NCBI GenBank assembly: GCA_963731615.1
Contig: CAVSWD010000009.1
Coordinates: forward strand, 335,135 to 399,134
DNA length: 64,000 bases
Direction of reading: 5' to 3'
Source: Gaiellasilicea sp963731615
Lineage (GTDB): Bacteria; Actinomycetota; Thermoleophilia; Gaiellales; Gaiellaceae
Notes under the pieces: model-generated
What the model saw: only the letters and a program-made list of their open reading frames with translations
What the model was told of the DNA's origin: nothing
Database searches by the model: none
In this document: positions 27,668 to 36,241 of the stretch, piece after piece
Numbering within the stretch: the first letter of the stretch is position 1
Layout: each line of letters begins with the position of its first letter
Translations under genes and position numbers: made by a program

Positions 27668-28735
27668 CTAGCTCGGGACGACCCTCACCTGGACGAGCCG
27701 CCGCGACGAGACGCCGGCGAGGATGTTCTCGCCCGACTTCCGCGCGCGCAGGAAGAACTGCACCGCCGTGTTGCCAACGATCGGCAGCCTCGCAGTCGGC
27801 TTGAACGTGATCGTCGCGATCCCGTTCGAGTCGGTGGCCGTCTCACCGGAGGTGTTGACCCGGCCGAAGGGGACGCCTTCGGCGAGCACGAGCGCGCCCT
27901 GCACCAGCCGCCCGCGCGTGTCGGAGACGCGCACCCGCATCGTCACCGTGTCCTGGCGGTTGTGGATCGCGGTCGGCGAGAAGCTGACCGCCGAGATCAC
28001 GAGCCGGTCCGGAAGCGAGACGTTCGTGATCGAGACGGCCGAGCCGCCCCCACCAGGGGTCGCACGCACGATGCCGGTGGCGTTCGACGTCCTTCGGGTG
28101 CTGCCGAACGGGTTGATCGCCCTCACCTCGACCCGAATCGTCTTCCCCAGGTCGGCCGAGCGGACGCCGAAGACGCGGCCGGTGGCACCGCCGATCGCCG
28201 CGCAGGTGTTGCCCGCCGAGTCGCACTGCTGCCACTGGTACGCGTAGCGGTCCGGGATGTTCGACCATTCGCCGGGATTTGCGGTCAGCTCCTGACCGAC
28301 GGCAGCGGAGCCGGAGATCGTCGGCTCGCCGACAGCCTGTGGCGGCCTGTTGTCACCGATCACCGGACTCGGTTTGGAGTTGGCCGTCCGCGCCCCGTCC
28401 GCGTTCCGCGCCGTGACGCGCACGAGCACGGTCCGGCCGACGTCGGCCTGCACGAGCCGGTAGCGCTGGGCGGTCGCGGCGCCGATGTTCCCGCAGCCGT
28501 TGCCGTTCGCGTCACACCGGAGCCACTGGTACGTAAACGACGTCGGGTTGTTCGACCACACGCCGTTGCCGGCGGCGAGAGTCGACCCTTGCCGGAACGG
28601 GCCGCCCTCCAGCGTCGGCTGCGAGACCTCTCGCGGCGGCGCCGCCATGGCCGATGCGGCCACTGTCAAGGACACGAGGCTCGCGATGAGCAGTGCCCAG
28701 CCTGTCGTGGAACGCCAAACTCGTCTGTGGGTCAT
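27668..28735 (-). CDS. Secreted Ig-like repeat protein
   Basis: 355 aa. A signal peptide (MTHRRVWRSTTGWALLIASL, then VSLTVAASAMAAP with AxA site) is followed by two repeats of about 90 residues with the pattern G-x-W-S-N...Y-Q-W-x-x-C-D-x-x-G-x-x-C-x-x-I-x-x-A-T, each with two Cys that could bridge. A C-terminal Ig-like domain (DRLVISAVSFSPTAIHNRQDT to the end, with GVPFGRVNTSGETATDSNG) follows. Such repeats are common in secreted proteins of this lineage; function unknown. ATG 28735 is chosen for the signal peptide. Confidence 0.85.
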   Translation of the reverse strand: MTHRRVWRSTTGWALLIASLVSLTVAASAMAAPPREVSQPTLEGGPFRQGSTLAAGNGVWSNNPTSFTYQWLRCDANGNGCGNIGAATAQRYRLVQADVGRTVLVRVTARNADGARTANSKPSPVIGDNRPPQAVGEPTISGSAAVGQELTANPGEWSNIPDRYAYQWQQCDSAGNTCAAIGGATGRVFGVRSADLGKTIRVEVRAINPFGSTRRTSNATGIVRATPGGGGSAVSITNVSLPDRLVISAVSFSPTAIHNRQDTVTMRVRVSDTRGRLVQGALVLAEGVPFGRVNTSGETATDSNGIATITFKPTARLPIVGNTAVQFFLRARKSGENILAGVSSRRLVQVRVVPS

Positions 28736-28802
28736 TTTCACTTCCTCCTCAAATGAAGGTGCGTCACCCCCTTGTTGCATGAGAGGCGCGGTCGAAAACG
28801 GC

Positions 28803-28832
28803 AATTTGCGCGGCTTTACAGAGAATTTGCGC
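28803..28832 (+). promoter_or_regulatory. Direct repeats upstream of the selenoprotein gene
   Basis: AATTTGCGC occurs at 28803-28811 and 28824-28832, spaced by 21 bases or two helical turns, 30-60 bases before the GTG of the selenoprotein gene. It is AT-richer than its surroundings. It may be an activator or repressor site; no regulator is assigned. Confidence 0.4.
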
Positions 28833-28861
28833 TGCGCTGACCGAGCGTTGAGAATCGAGAC

Positions 28862-29416
28862 GTGACGCACATCCGCCTGATCGACGTCGACGCAGCCACC
28901 GGCAGGCTACGGCAGGAGTACGACGCCGCGATCGGCCGAGCCGGGAAGGTGTTCAACATCGTCAAGGCGATGAGCCTGCGACCGGGCGTGCTGCACCGCT
29001 CGATGGAGCTCTACAAAGGGATAATGTTCGGGCCCTCCGGGCTCTCGCGGCAGGAGCGGGAATTGCTCGCGGTCGTCGTCTCGCGGCAGAACGACTGTCA
29101 TTACTGAATTCACTCTCACGCAGACGACCTCCGTGCCGAGGGCGGAAACGAAGAGGTCGCGCGACACGTCGCGCACGACTACCGCCAGGCCGACCTCACG
29201 TCGCCGGTCCGCGCGCTCTGCGACTACGCGGTCAAGCTCACCCGCGCGCCGGCCTCGGTCGGCGGCGCCGACGCGGACGAGCTGCGCGCACAGGGCTGGG
29301 ACGACACCGCGATCCACGACGCGATCCAGGTGATCGCCTACTTCAACTACATCAACCGCGTCGCCGAGGGAGTCGGGATCGGGCCCGAGCCCGACTGGCC
29401 CGCGGGAAGGAGCTGA
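28862..29416 (+). CDS. AhpD-like selenoprotein (Sec at in-frame UGA)
   Basis: 184 codons with an in-frame TGA at 29105-29107 (residue 82). Before it: MTHIRLIDVDAATGRL to RQNDCHY; after it, in the same frame, IHSHADDLRAEGGNEEVARH to EPDWPAGRS and a TGA at 29414. This is the CMD/AhpD peroxidase-related fold. The active-site spacing matches M. tuberculosis AhpD (Glu118, Cys130, Cys133, His137): here Glu67, Cys79, Sec82, His86. The usual CxxC is CxxU. tRNA-Sec, SelA and SelB lie within 5 kb. A redox or peroxidase role is expected; the electron donor is unknown. GTG start. The cupin and nitrilase follow at once. Confidence 0.92.
29125..29159 (+). promoter_or_regulatory. Candidate bacterial SECIS hairpin
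   Basis: 17 bases after the UGA a stem CGACCTC (29125-29131) can pair with GAGGTCG (29153-29159). Within it a smaller alternative, CCTC, loop CGTGCC, GAGG (29128-29141), places the apical loop about 24 bases after UGA with G as the second loop base, as the bacterial SECIS rule (Zhang and Gladyshev) asks. The two folds compete; neither was computed. Confidence 0.5.
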
Positions 29417-29419
29417 GCA

Positions 29420-29779
29420 GTGGACGGGTTCACGATCATGCACCTCGACGACTTCGAGCGGCCGTTCCCGAAGTGGGCGCTGGCACGCAAGTCGCTCGGG
29501 CTCGAGAGCTTCGGGATGAACGTCGTCGAGCTGCCGCCGGGGGAGACGATTCCGGAGCACGACGAGACAGGACGCGACCAGGAGGAGGTGTTCGTCACCC
29601 TCTCCGGCGACGCCGTCTTCGTGGTCGACGGCGAGGAGCACCCCGCTCCAGCCGGCACGTTCGCCCGGTTCGACCCGGAGCCGCAGCGGACGGTCGTGAA
29701 CCGCAGCGACACGGATGCGGTGATCCTGATCATCTCGGCGCCGCGGACGAGCGGCTACGAGCCGATGAGCTGGGCCTGA
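29420..29779 (+). CDS. Small cupin-domain protein
   Basis: 119 aa single-domain cupin: VELPPGETIPEHDETGRDQEEVFVTLSGDAVFVVDGEEHPAPAGTFARFDPEPQRTVVNRS. Possible metal ligands are the His of PEHDE and the Glu of QEEVF; the second-motif His seems missing, so catalysis is uncertain. GTG 29420 lies three bases after the selenoprotein stop, and its own stop overlaps the nitrilase ATG (TGATG). The three genes form one transcript in all likelihood. Confidence 0.82.
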   Translation: MDGFTIMHLDDFERPFPKWALARKSLGLESFGMNVVELPPGETIPEHDETGRDQEEVFVTLSGDAVFVVDGEEHPAPAGTFARFDPEPQRTVVNRSDTDAVILIISAPRTSGYEPMSWA

Positions 29780-30696
29780 TGCGCACGCCCGTCACCGCGG
29801 CGTGCGTTCAGGTCGAGCCGGCGATCTTCGACCGCTCCCGCACACTCGACCGGGTCGCCGAGCGAACCGCGGAAGCGGCCGGCGCAGGTGCCGGGCTCGT
29901 CGTCTTCCCGGAGACGTTCGTGCCCGCCTACCCGTCCTCGGTCTGGGCGAAGGCGCTCGCAGGCTGGGGCGAGCCGGGTGCGAAGGAGGCGTTCGCGCTC
30001 CTGCATCGCGAGTCGCTCGAGCTGCCGAGCCCGGACGCAGACCGGCTGGCGGCGACGGCGCGCGAGCACGGTGTCTGGCTCGTGATCGGCGTCAACGAGC
30101 TCGACCCCGAGCGGCCGGGCACGCTCTACAACTCGCTCCTCTACTACTCCCCCGAGGGCGAGCTCGCGCTGCACCACCGCAAGCTCGTGCCGACCAACCA
30201 CGAGCGGCTCGTCTGGGGTCAGGGCGACGGTCGCGGGCTCCGCGCGCTCGAGACCTCGTTGGGGAGGATCGGCGGGCTGATCTGCTGGGAGAACTACATG
30301 CCGCTGGCGCGCTTCTCGCTCTACGAATCGGGCGTCGAGATCTACATCGCCTCGACGGCGGACGACGGCGACTCCTGGCAGGCGACGCTGCAGCACATCG
30401 CGCTCGAGTCGCGCTCGTTCGTGGTCGCGCCGGCGCACTTCCAGCGTGCGGGCTCCTACCCCGACGACTTTCCGCTCGCAGCGCTCCTCGAGGGCCGCGA
30501 CGTGCTCGGCCGCGGCGGCTCCGCGATCCTCGCGCCGGACGGCAGCTATCTCGCCGGCCCGCTCTACGGCGAGGAGGGAATCCTCTACGCCGAGCTCGAC
30601 CCGAACGCGCTCCTGCAGGCACGGCAGCGGTTCGACGCGGCCGGCCACTACCACCGGCCGGACGTGCTCAAGCTGACCGTGACGCCGAACGCCTGA
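29779..30696 (+). CDS. Nitrilase-family carbon-nitrogen hydrolase
   Basis: 305 aa. Catalytic triad Glu45 (VVFPETFVPAYPSS), Lys135 (HRKLVPTNHERLVWG) and Cys169 (GLICWENYMPL) are all present, placing it near true nitrilases and cyanide/aliphatic nitrile hydrolases rather than amidases. Substrate unknown. ATG 29779 overlaps the cupin stop. Its last 29 bases overlap the convergent selB gene. Confidence 0.93.
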   Translation: MRTPVTAACVQVEPAIFDRSRTLDRVAERTAEAAGAGAGLVVFPETFVPAYPSSVWAKALAGWGEPGAKEAFALLHRESLELPSPDADRLAATAREHGVWLVIGVNELDPERPGTLYNSLLYYSPEGELALHHRKLVPTNHERLVWGQGDGRGLRALETSLGRIGGLICWENYMPLARFSLYESGVEIYIASTADDGDSWQATLQHIALESRSFVVAPAHFQRAGSYPDDFPLAALLEGRDVLGRGGSAILAPDGSYLAGPLYGEEGILYAELDPNALLQARQRFDAAGHYHRPDVLKLTVTPNA

Positions 30697-32293
30697 GAAC
30701 GCGCTTGTCGCCGAGGCGGCGGGTGACCCCGTCGGCGTCGAGACGCTCGAGCAGGAGCTGCGCGTCGCGGCGGCCGCATCCCGCCAGGTCGCGGAAGCGG
30801 GCGAGCGCGATCCCGCCGGCCGCCTCGCACTCCTCGACGACCAGCGCCCGCGCCCGTTCGTAGGCCGCGGCGGAGACAGCCCAGCCCTCACCAAGGCGGA
30901 CGAGCCGGCCGTCCCGCTCGAGGAACCGAGCCAACTCGGCGTCCTCCACCTTCACCGCTCCCGGCTCGGCCTGCGTGAGCGCCTCGTCGAGCGCCTGGCC
31001 CTCCGCTTCGCGCTCGCCGAGCGAGCCCCTGGCGCCGGGGAGGTAGAGCCGCGAACCGCGCCGCTCGAACGGAAGCAGCGCCAGCACCTCCTTCGCCCAG
31101 GGCTCGGTCGGAGCGGGGACGCCCGGGTCGATCGGATCGGCCGCCGCCAGCGCTCGCTCGATCTCCGCGCGCAGCTCCTCCACCCACTCCGGCGCGAACT
31201 CCCAGCGGCCGTCCCGGAGGACCGGCGCGTACGCGGGCGCCTCGCCGCGCTCGGCCTGCGCAAAGCGCTCAGCATCCGCGTGCCGCGGCGGGGCGGGATC
31301 GAGCACGAGCCCGCCGCCGACCGTTGTCGTCGTCCGGAGCACGACGCGGTCGCCGCGGGCTGCGACGAACGGCGCGGCGAGCCTCAGCTGCGCGTACCGC
31401 CCCGACCGCGCGACCCGAGCCGGCACGGCGGAGGTGCCGTGATGAACCGTGACAGCCGTCCCCACCTCCTGGAGCTCCTCGAGCACGACGTCGAGCCGGT
31501 AGCTCGGCGCGAAGACGCCGGGAGCGACGAGGGCGTCGCCGCGCCGCAACTCGCTTCGCTCGACGCCCGGAACCGCGACCGCGACGCGCTGCCCGGCTTC
31601 CGCGCGGTCGACCGGACGGTCGTGCACCTGCACGCTTCGCACCCGCACCTCGCGTCCGGCAGGCTCGGCACGGAGCACGTCGCCCTCGCCGACCGTCCCC
31701 GACCAGAGCGTCCCAGTTACGACCGTCCCGATCCCGCGCAGCGAGAAGACGCGGTCGACGTAGAGGCGGGGCGCGTCGGAGAGATGGTTGCTCTGAGCAA
31801 CTGAGTCCGCGGCGCGCGCGAGCGCGCCACGGAGCTCATCGAGACCGGCGCCCGTCTTGGCGCTCACGGCGACCGCCTCGGCTTCGGGGACAAGCTCGCG
31901 GGCCTCCGCGAGCGCCAGCGCGAGCGTCTCGGCGTCGACTGCGTCGGCCTTCGTCACCGCGACCACGCCGTGCTCGATCCCGAGCAGGCGGACGATCGCC
32001 AGGTGCTCGTGCGTCTGCGGCCGCGCGCCTTCGCGGGCGTCGATCACGAGCAGGAACAGGTCGATCCCAGTCGCGCCGGCGACCATGTTGCGCACGAACC
32101 GCTCGTGGCCCGGGACGTCGATCAGCGAGAGCCTGCGCCCGTCAGGCAGGTCGAGCGGTGCGTAGCCGAGGTCGATCGAGATCCCGCGCGCCTGCTCCTC
32201 CGGCAGCCGGTCTGTGTCCTTGCCGGTCAGCGCCCGGACGAGCCACGTCTTGCCGTGGTCGATGTGGCCCGCGGTCCCGACGGTCAGCGGCAT
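30668..32293 (-). CDS. selB: Selenocysteine-specific elongation factor SelB
   Basis: 541 aa. The GTPase start VGTAGHIDHGKTWLVRALTGKDTDRLPEEQ has G1; DVPGHERFV is G3; TKAD is G4; VSAKTG is G5. The EF-Tu-like domains follow, including LYVDRVFSLRGIGTVVTGTLW, and the C-terminal half contains winged-helix segments (RFRDLAGCGRRDAQLLLERLDADGV) that bind the SECIS hairpin. It delivers Sec-tRNA to UGA. Somewhat shorter than E. coli SelB. ATG 32293 overlaps the end of selA by ten bases. Confidence 0.96.
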   Translation of the reverse strand: MPLTVGTAGHIDHGKTWLVRALTGKDTDRLPEEQARGISIDLGYAPLDLPDGRRLSLIDVPGHERFVRNMVAGATGIDLFLLVIDAREGARPQTHEHLAIVRLLGIEHGVVAVTKADAVDAETLALALAEARELVPEAEAVAVSAKTGAGLDELRGALARAADSVAQSNHLSDAPRLYVDRVFSLRGIGTVVTGTLWSGTVGEGDVLRAEPAGREVRVRSVQVHDRPVDRAEAGQRVAVAVPGVERSELRRGDALVAPGVFAPSYRLDVVLEELQEVGTAVTVHHGTSAVPARVARSGRYAQLRLAAPFVAARGDRVVLRTTTTVGGGLVLDPAPPRHADAERFAQAERGEAPAYAPVLRDGRWEFAPEWVEELRAEIERALAAADPIDPGVPAPTEPWAKEVLALLPFERRGSRLYLPGARGSLGEREAEGQALDEALTQAEPGAVKVEDAELARFLERDGRLVRLGEGWAVSAAAYERARALVVEECEAAGGIALARFRDLAGCGRRDAQLLLERLDADGVTRRLGDKRVLRRSASRSA

Positions 32294-33553
32294 GCGCGCA
32301 CAGCCGCGGCGACCTCGTCGGCCTCGGCGTCCGAGAGCGTGCGGCAGTCGAGCAGCGTGCGGCCGTCGCGGACGACCGCGATCACCGGCGGCTCGTGCCC
32401 GCGCAGCGCGACCGCAAGGTCCTCCTCGACGGCGCACGCGAAGCTCGGCAGCTCAGCCAGTGGGAGCGCGCCGCCGCCGGAGCGTGCCACCGTCTCCTCG
32501 ACGGCGCCGCCGGTCGCCGCAGCCAGCCGCTCCGCACGAGCGCGGACGGCGTCGATCGGCTCGCGCAGCATCCGCACGACCGGAATCTCGTCGGGCCGGT
32601 CGAGGTAGAGACGGAGCGTGCCCTCGAGCGCAGCCAGCGTCAGCTTGTCGGCGCGCAAGGCCCGCTGGAGCGGATGGCGGCGCAGCCGCTCGACGAGGTC
32701 GGCCCGGCCGGCGACGATCCCGGCCTGCGGGCCGCCGAGCAGCTTGTCACCCGAGAAGCAGACAAGGTCGGCGCCCGCTGCGAGCGCGGCGGCCGGCGTC
32801 GGCTCGCCCTCGATGTCGACGAGTGCGCCCGAACCGAGGTCGTCGAGGAGCGGCAGCTGATGCCGCCTCGCCACGGCGGCCAGCTCCTCGACCCGCGGCT
32901 GCTCGGTGAAGCCGACGACGCGGAAGTTCGACTGGTGGACGCGCAGGAGCAGCGCCGTCTCCGGGCCAACGGCGCGCTCGTAGTCGGCCGCGCGAGTGCG
33001 GTTCGTCGTGCCCACCTCGACGAGCCGAGCACCTGAGCGCGCGAGCACATCCGGAATCCGGAAGCCGTCGCCGATCTCGATCAGCTCGCCGCGCGAGACG
33101 ACGACCTCACGCCCCTCCGCGAGCGCGGCGAGCGCGAGCAGCATCGCGGCGGCGTTGTTGTTGACCGACGATCGCCGCCTCCGCCCCGGTCAGCCGGCGC
33201 AGCAGCGGCGCCAGATGATCCTGGCGCGAGCCGCGCGACCCGGTCGAGAGGTCGTACTCGAGGTTGGAGTAGCCGGCGACCGCTCGCACCCGCTCGAGCG
33301 CGGCCTCGGCGAGCGGCGCGCGACCGAGATTCGTGTGCACGAGCACGCCGGTCGCGTTCAGGACGCGGCGGAAGGTGGGCGATCGCGCGACGGCGAGCGC
33401 TGCTACGAGCCGCGCCGGCAGGTCGCCTGGCTCGGCGCCGGCCCGAATCTCCTCCCGAGCTCGCTCGAGCAGCTCGCGCGCCGCCTCCACCGCGAGCGGA
33501 TCGTCCATGCCACGCACGAGCTCATCAACCGACGGAAGATCACGCAGCCTCAT
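32284..33553 (-). CDS. selA: L-seryl-tRNA(Sec) selenium transferase SelA (frameshifted)
   Basis: About 422 aa. Converts Ser-tRNA-Sec to Sec-tRNA-Sec with selenophosphate and PLP. Landmarks: VRGMDDPLAVEAARELLERARE, VLNATGVLVHTNLGRAPLA, EYDLSTGSRGSR, EVVVSRGELIEIGDGFRIPDV, DDLGSGALVD and VCFSGDKLLGGPQAG (PLP-Lys). An extra base near 33164 (GTCGGTC where VVNNNAAAML is expected) shifts the frame, most likely an error. Order selA-selB with overlap is the usual bacterial pairing. selD was not found in the window. Confidence 0.94.
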
Positions 33554-33594
33554 CCGAATGAGTGTAAAGACGCCAATCCGGCTATTTTGAGCCC

Positions 33595-35265
33595 GTGAGA
33601 CGGATCCGCTTGATCGCAGCCGTGATCGTCGCGGCCTTGGCCGGAGCGGCCGTCGCTGCGGTGGCTGCCCGCGACGCCGTCTACTGGGAGCGGCCACTGC
33701 CGGGCGTCGTCGTCCGCGAGGTGCCGCTCGCAGCCGGTATCGAGGTTCGCGTCGGTGCCGAGCGCTACGCCGTGGATCCACGGACCGTGCTCCGCGTCGC
33801 AGAGACCGCAACGGCAACGGCAGCCACGCAGCGCGGCCGCGACTCGTTCCTGGCTCGCGTGCGTGCGCTCGCCGATCCGTCACCGCAGACCTTGCTCGTC
33901 GATCCGGTGCTCGTTTCGGTGCAGTCGAGCGACGAGGTGCTTGCCGGGCTCGAGCGCGAGCTGCCGCGGGCGCGGCCCGCCCAGGTCTCGATCGGCGGCG
34001 TCGTGCCGTCCCGCCCAGGAGAGCGGATCGACCGGCCGGCGTTCCTCGCGGCTCTGCGCAACGCAGTCCTCCGCGGCGAGCGCTCGTTTGCGGCACCGCT
34101 CCAGCCCGTCGAGCCGAAGCTGACGACACCCGCTGCCGAGGCAGCTCTGGCCGAAGCGAAGGAACTGGTCGGCCAGCCGGTGACGCTCTCCTTCAAAGGC
34201 GAGGACGTGGGCTCGCTGCAGCCGGAGCGGCTCGCAAAGCTCGTCCGCTTCCGGCCGGACGGCTCTCGCTTCCGGGTCACCTTCGCCGGCGACCGGATCG
34301 CGAAGGCGGTCGAGCCGTTTCTCGCGCAGTGGCGGCAGCGCGCCGTCAACGCCCGCTTCGTCGTCGACGGGAAACAGGTGCGCATCCGGCCCTCCCGGCC
34401 CGGCCTGGCGCCGGACGGCCCCTGGATCTCCGACTCGATCGCGGCGGCCGCCGCATCGCCGATCCGCCGCGCCTCGCTGCGCCTGAAGCAGACGCGCGCC
34501 GACGTGACGACGCGCGAGGCGGAGCGGCTCGGGATCCGCGAGCGGATCTCGACCTTCACGACCGAGATGGGTGTGTCGTCCTCGAACCGGATCCACAACG
34601 TCCAGCTGATGGCCGAATTCATCGACGGGACGATCATTCGACCGGGCGAGACGTTCTCGTTCAACGAGTCGGTCGGCCCGCGCACGGCCGAGCGCGGCTT
34701 CCGCGAGGGGCAGATGATCATCGGCTCGCTGCTCCTGCCGGCGATCGGCGGCGGCGTCTGCCAGACGGCGACGACGCTCTTCAACAACGCCTTCGAGCTC
34801 GGCCTCCCGATCCTCGAGCGGCACAACCACAGCTTCTACATCTCGCACTACCCGATGGGCCGCGACGCGACCGTCTCCTGGGGTGGGCCGGACTTCGGCT
34901 TCAAGAACGACCTCAAGACCGGGATCCTGATCAAGACGAGCTACACCGACTCGACGCTGACGTTCAGCTTCTACGGCACCGACCCAGGCCGTCGCGTCGT
35001 TTCCGCGACCGGCGACCGCGTCAACTGGCGCTCGCCGACGACGAGCTACGCGCTCGATCCGTATGCGCCGCGCGGGTCGGTGCGGACGGTATCGGGCTCG
35101 AATCAGTCCGGCTTCGACGTCACGGTGACGCGCAAGGTCTACGAGCGCGGCAAGCTGAAGCGGCGCGACGCCTTCACGAGCGCGTACATCGCCGTCGGGC
35201 CGACGCAGATCTACGGCCCCGGCCGCTCGATCCCGGGCCCGTACTTCGTGCTCCCACGCGTGTGA
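33595..35265 (+). CDS. VanW-family protein with peptidoglycan-binding-like domain
   Basis: 556 aa. An N-terminal signal anchor (IRLIAAVIVAALAGAAVAAV) precedes a duplicated YoaR-like domain (positions ~80-330), then the VanW domain: FTTEMGVSSSNRIHNVQLMAEFIDGTIIRPGETFSFN, IGGGVCQTATTLFNNAFELGLPILERHNHSFY, and YPMGRDATVSWGGPDF. VanW occurs in glycopeptide-resistance clusters, but most genomic copies have unknown envelope roles. GTG start. Divergent from selA by 42 bases. Confidence 0.92.
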   Translation: MRRIRLIAAVIVAALAGAAVAAVAARDAVYWERPLPGVVVREVPLAAGIEVRVGAERYAVDPRTVLRVAETATATAATQRGRDSFLARVRALADPSPQTLLVDPVLVSVQSSDEVLAGLERELPRARPAQVSIGGVVPSRPGERIDRPAFLAALRNAVLRGERSFAAPLQPVEPKLTTPAAEAALAEAKELVGQPVTLSFKGEDVGSLQPERLAKLVRFRPDGSRFRVTFAGDRIAKAVEPFLAQWRQRAVNARFVVDGKQVRIRPSRPGLAPDGPWISDSIAAAAASPIRRASLRLKQTRADVTTREAERLGIRERISTFTTEMGVSSSNRIHNVQLMAEFIDGTIIRPGETFSFNESVGPRTAERGFREGQMIIGSLLLPAIGGGVCQTATTLFNNAFELGLPILERHNHSFYISHYPMGRDATVSWGGPDFGFKNDLKTGILIKTSYTDSTLTFSFYGTDPGRRVVSATGDRVNWRSPTTSYALDPYAPRGSVRTVSGSNQSGFDVTVTRKVYERGKLKRRDAFTSAYIAVGPTQIYGPGRSIPGPYFVLPRV

Positions 35266-35266
35266 G

Positions 35267-35412
35267 ATGAGCAAGGGACGGGTCGTCCGCACCCCGGACG
35301 GCCGCACCTGGACGATCACCGTCTCTCGCTTCCGAGCGCCTCGCCCAGCCCCGCCGGCTCGGAGTTCGTCGAGATGTCGGAGCCGCCCGCGCTCAGCGAC
35401 CTCGACGCGTAG
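35267..35412 (+). CDS. Short hypothetical protein (probably frameshifted)
   Basis: After the VanW stop an ATG at 35267 opens MSKGRVVRTPDGRTWTITVSR; a frame change near 35330 allows LPSASPSPAGSEFVEMSEPPALSDLDA to a TAG at 35412. About 48 aa in total. No family is recognised, and the start immediately follows VanW. Low confidence: it might be noise. Confidence 0.35.
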
Positions 35413-35488
35413 TACCACGCGTCTAGACGGCGTCCGCACGGCCTCGTAGAGTCGCGTCGCTCCGTTCATCTCTCGAGGAGGGGTCACA

Positions 35489-36241
35489 GTGGACACAGCT
35501 CCAGCGTCCGGCCACATCGGCTGGATTCACAAGCTCGGCGCCATCGGGGCGATTCTCGTCCCACTGGCCGTGCTGATCAGCTTCTTCACGAGCAGCGACT
35601 CCGGCGAGACCGCCACCGAGCTGATCGCCTATGCGAAGGACAACGAAAGCGAGCTCTGGCTGCTGCAGATCATCGGCCTGGCCACACCGCTCCTGATCGG
35701 GCTCTTCGTTACGAGCCTCTGGGTCCGCCTGCGGGCAGCGAGTGAGGAGTACCGGGTGCTGGCGGTGATCGGCGGAACGCTCTTCATCGCGTTCGTCTCG
35801 ATCGGGCTGACCCTCTGGGCGGCTCCGCTCCTGTCGGCCGGTGAGTTGACGAACGCCGGCGCGGAGGCCTATCTCGCCTACGACGACGCGGGCTGGATCC
35901 TGCTCGGCCTCGGCGGGATCTCGATCGCGGCGATGATCATCGGCGTCTCGCTTGCGGCGCTCCAGCTCGGGCTGCTCCCGAAGTGGGCCGCTTGGGTGAG
36001 CGTCGCTTTCGGCGTCGTCTCCCTCGCGACGATTGCCGCCGTCGGCATCTTCGCCTGGGCGATCTGGCTGATGGCGGCCGGCCTCTACCTGCTCTTCGGC
36101 CGCGAGCAGGTCGCTCCGACCGCGGACACGTCGCGCGCTGCCGACCTAGCGAAGCCTGAGGCCGTGAGGCGGGCGCGCGACTACTGCGCGTCCGCCTTCT
36201 CCGGCTCGGCCGGAGCGGGCACCGCGCTCCGCTCGTCGTAG
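35489..36241 (+). CDS. Multi-pass membrane protein (DUF4386-like)
   Basis: 250 aa with about six transmembrane segments (KLGAIGAILVPLAVLISFF, LWLLQIIGLATPLLIGLFVTSLW and AVIGGTLFIAFVSIGLTLW, then AGWILLGLGGISIAAMIIGV and WAAWVSVAFGVVSLATIAAVG). It resembles the DUF4386-type integral membrane family; function unknown. GTG start preceded by GAGGAGG. The C-terminal ~20 residues overlap the convergent LOG gene by 61 bases, so the real end may be earlier. Confidence 0.72.
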   Translation: MDTAPASGHIGWIHKLGAIGAILVPLAVLISFFTSSDSGETATELIAYAKDNESELWLLQIIGLATPLLIGLFVTSLWVRLRAASEEYRVLAVIGGTLFIAFVSIGLTLWAAPLLSAGELTNAGAEAYLAYDDAGWILLGLGGISIAAMIIGVSLAALQLGLLPKWAAWVSVAFGVVSLATIAAVGIFAWAIWLMAAGLYLLFGREQVAPTADTSRAADLAKPEAVRRARDYCASAFSGSAGAGTALRSS

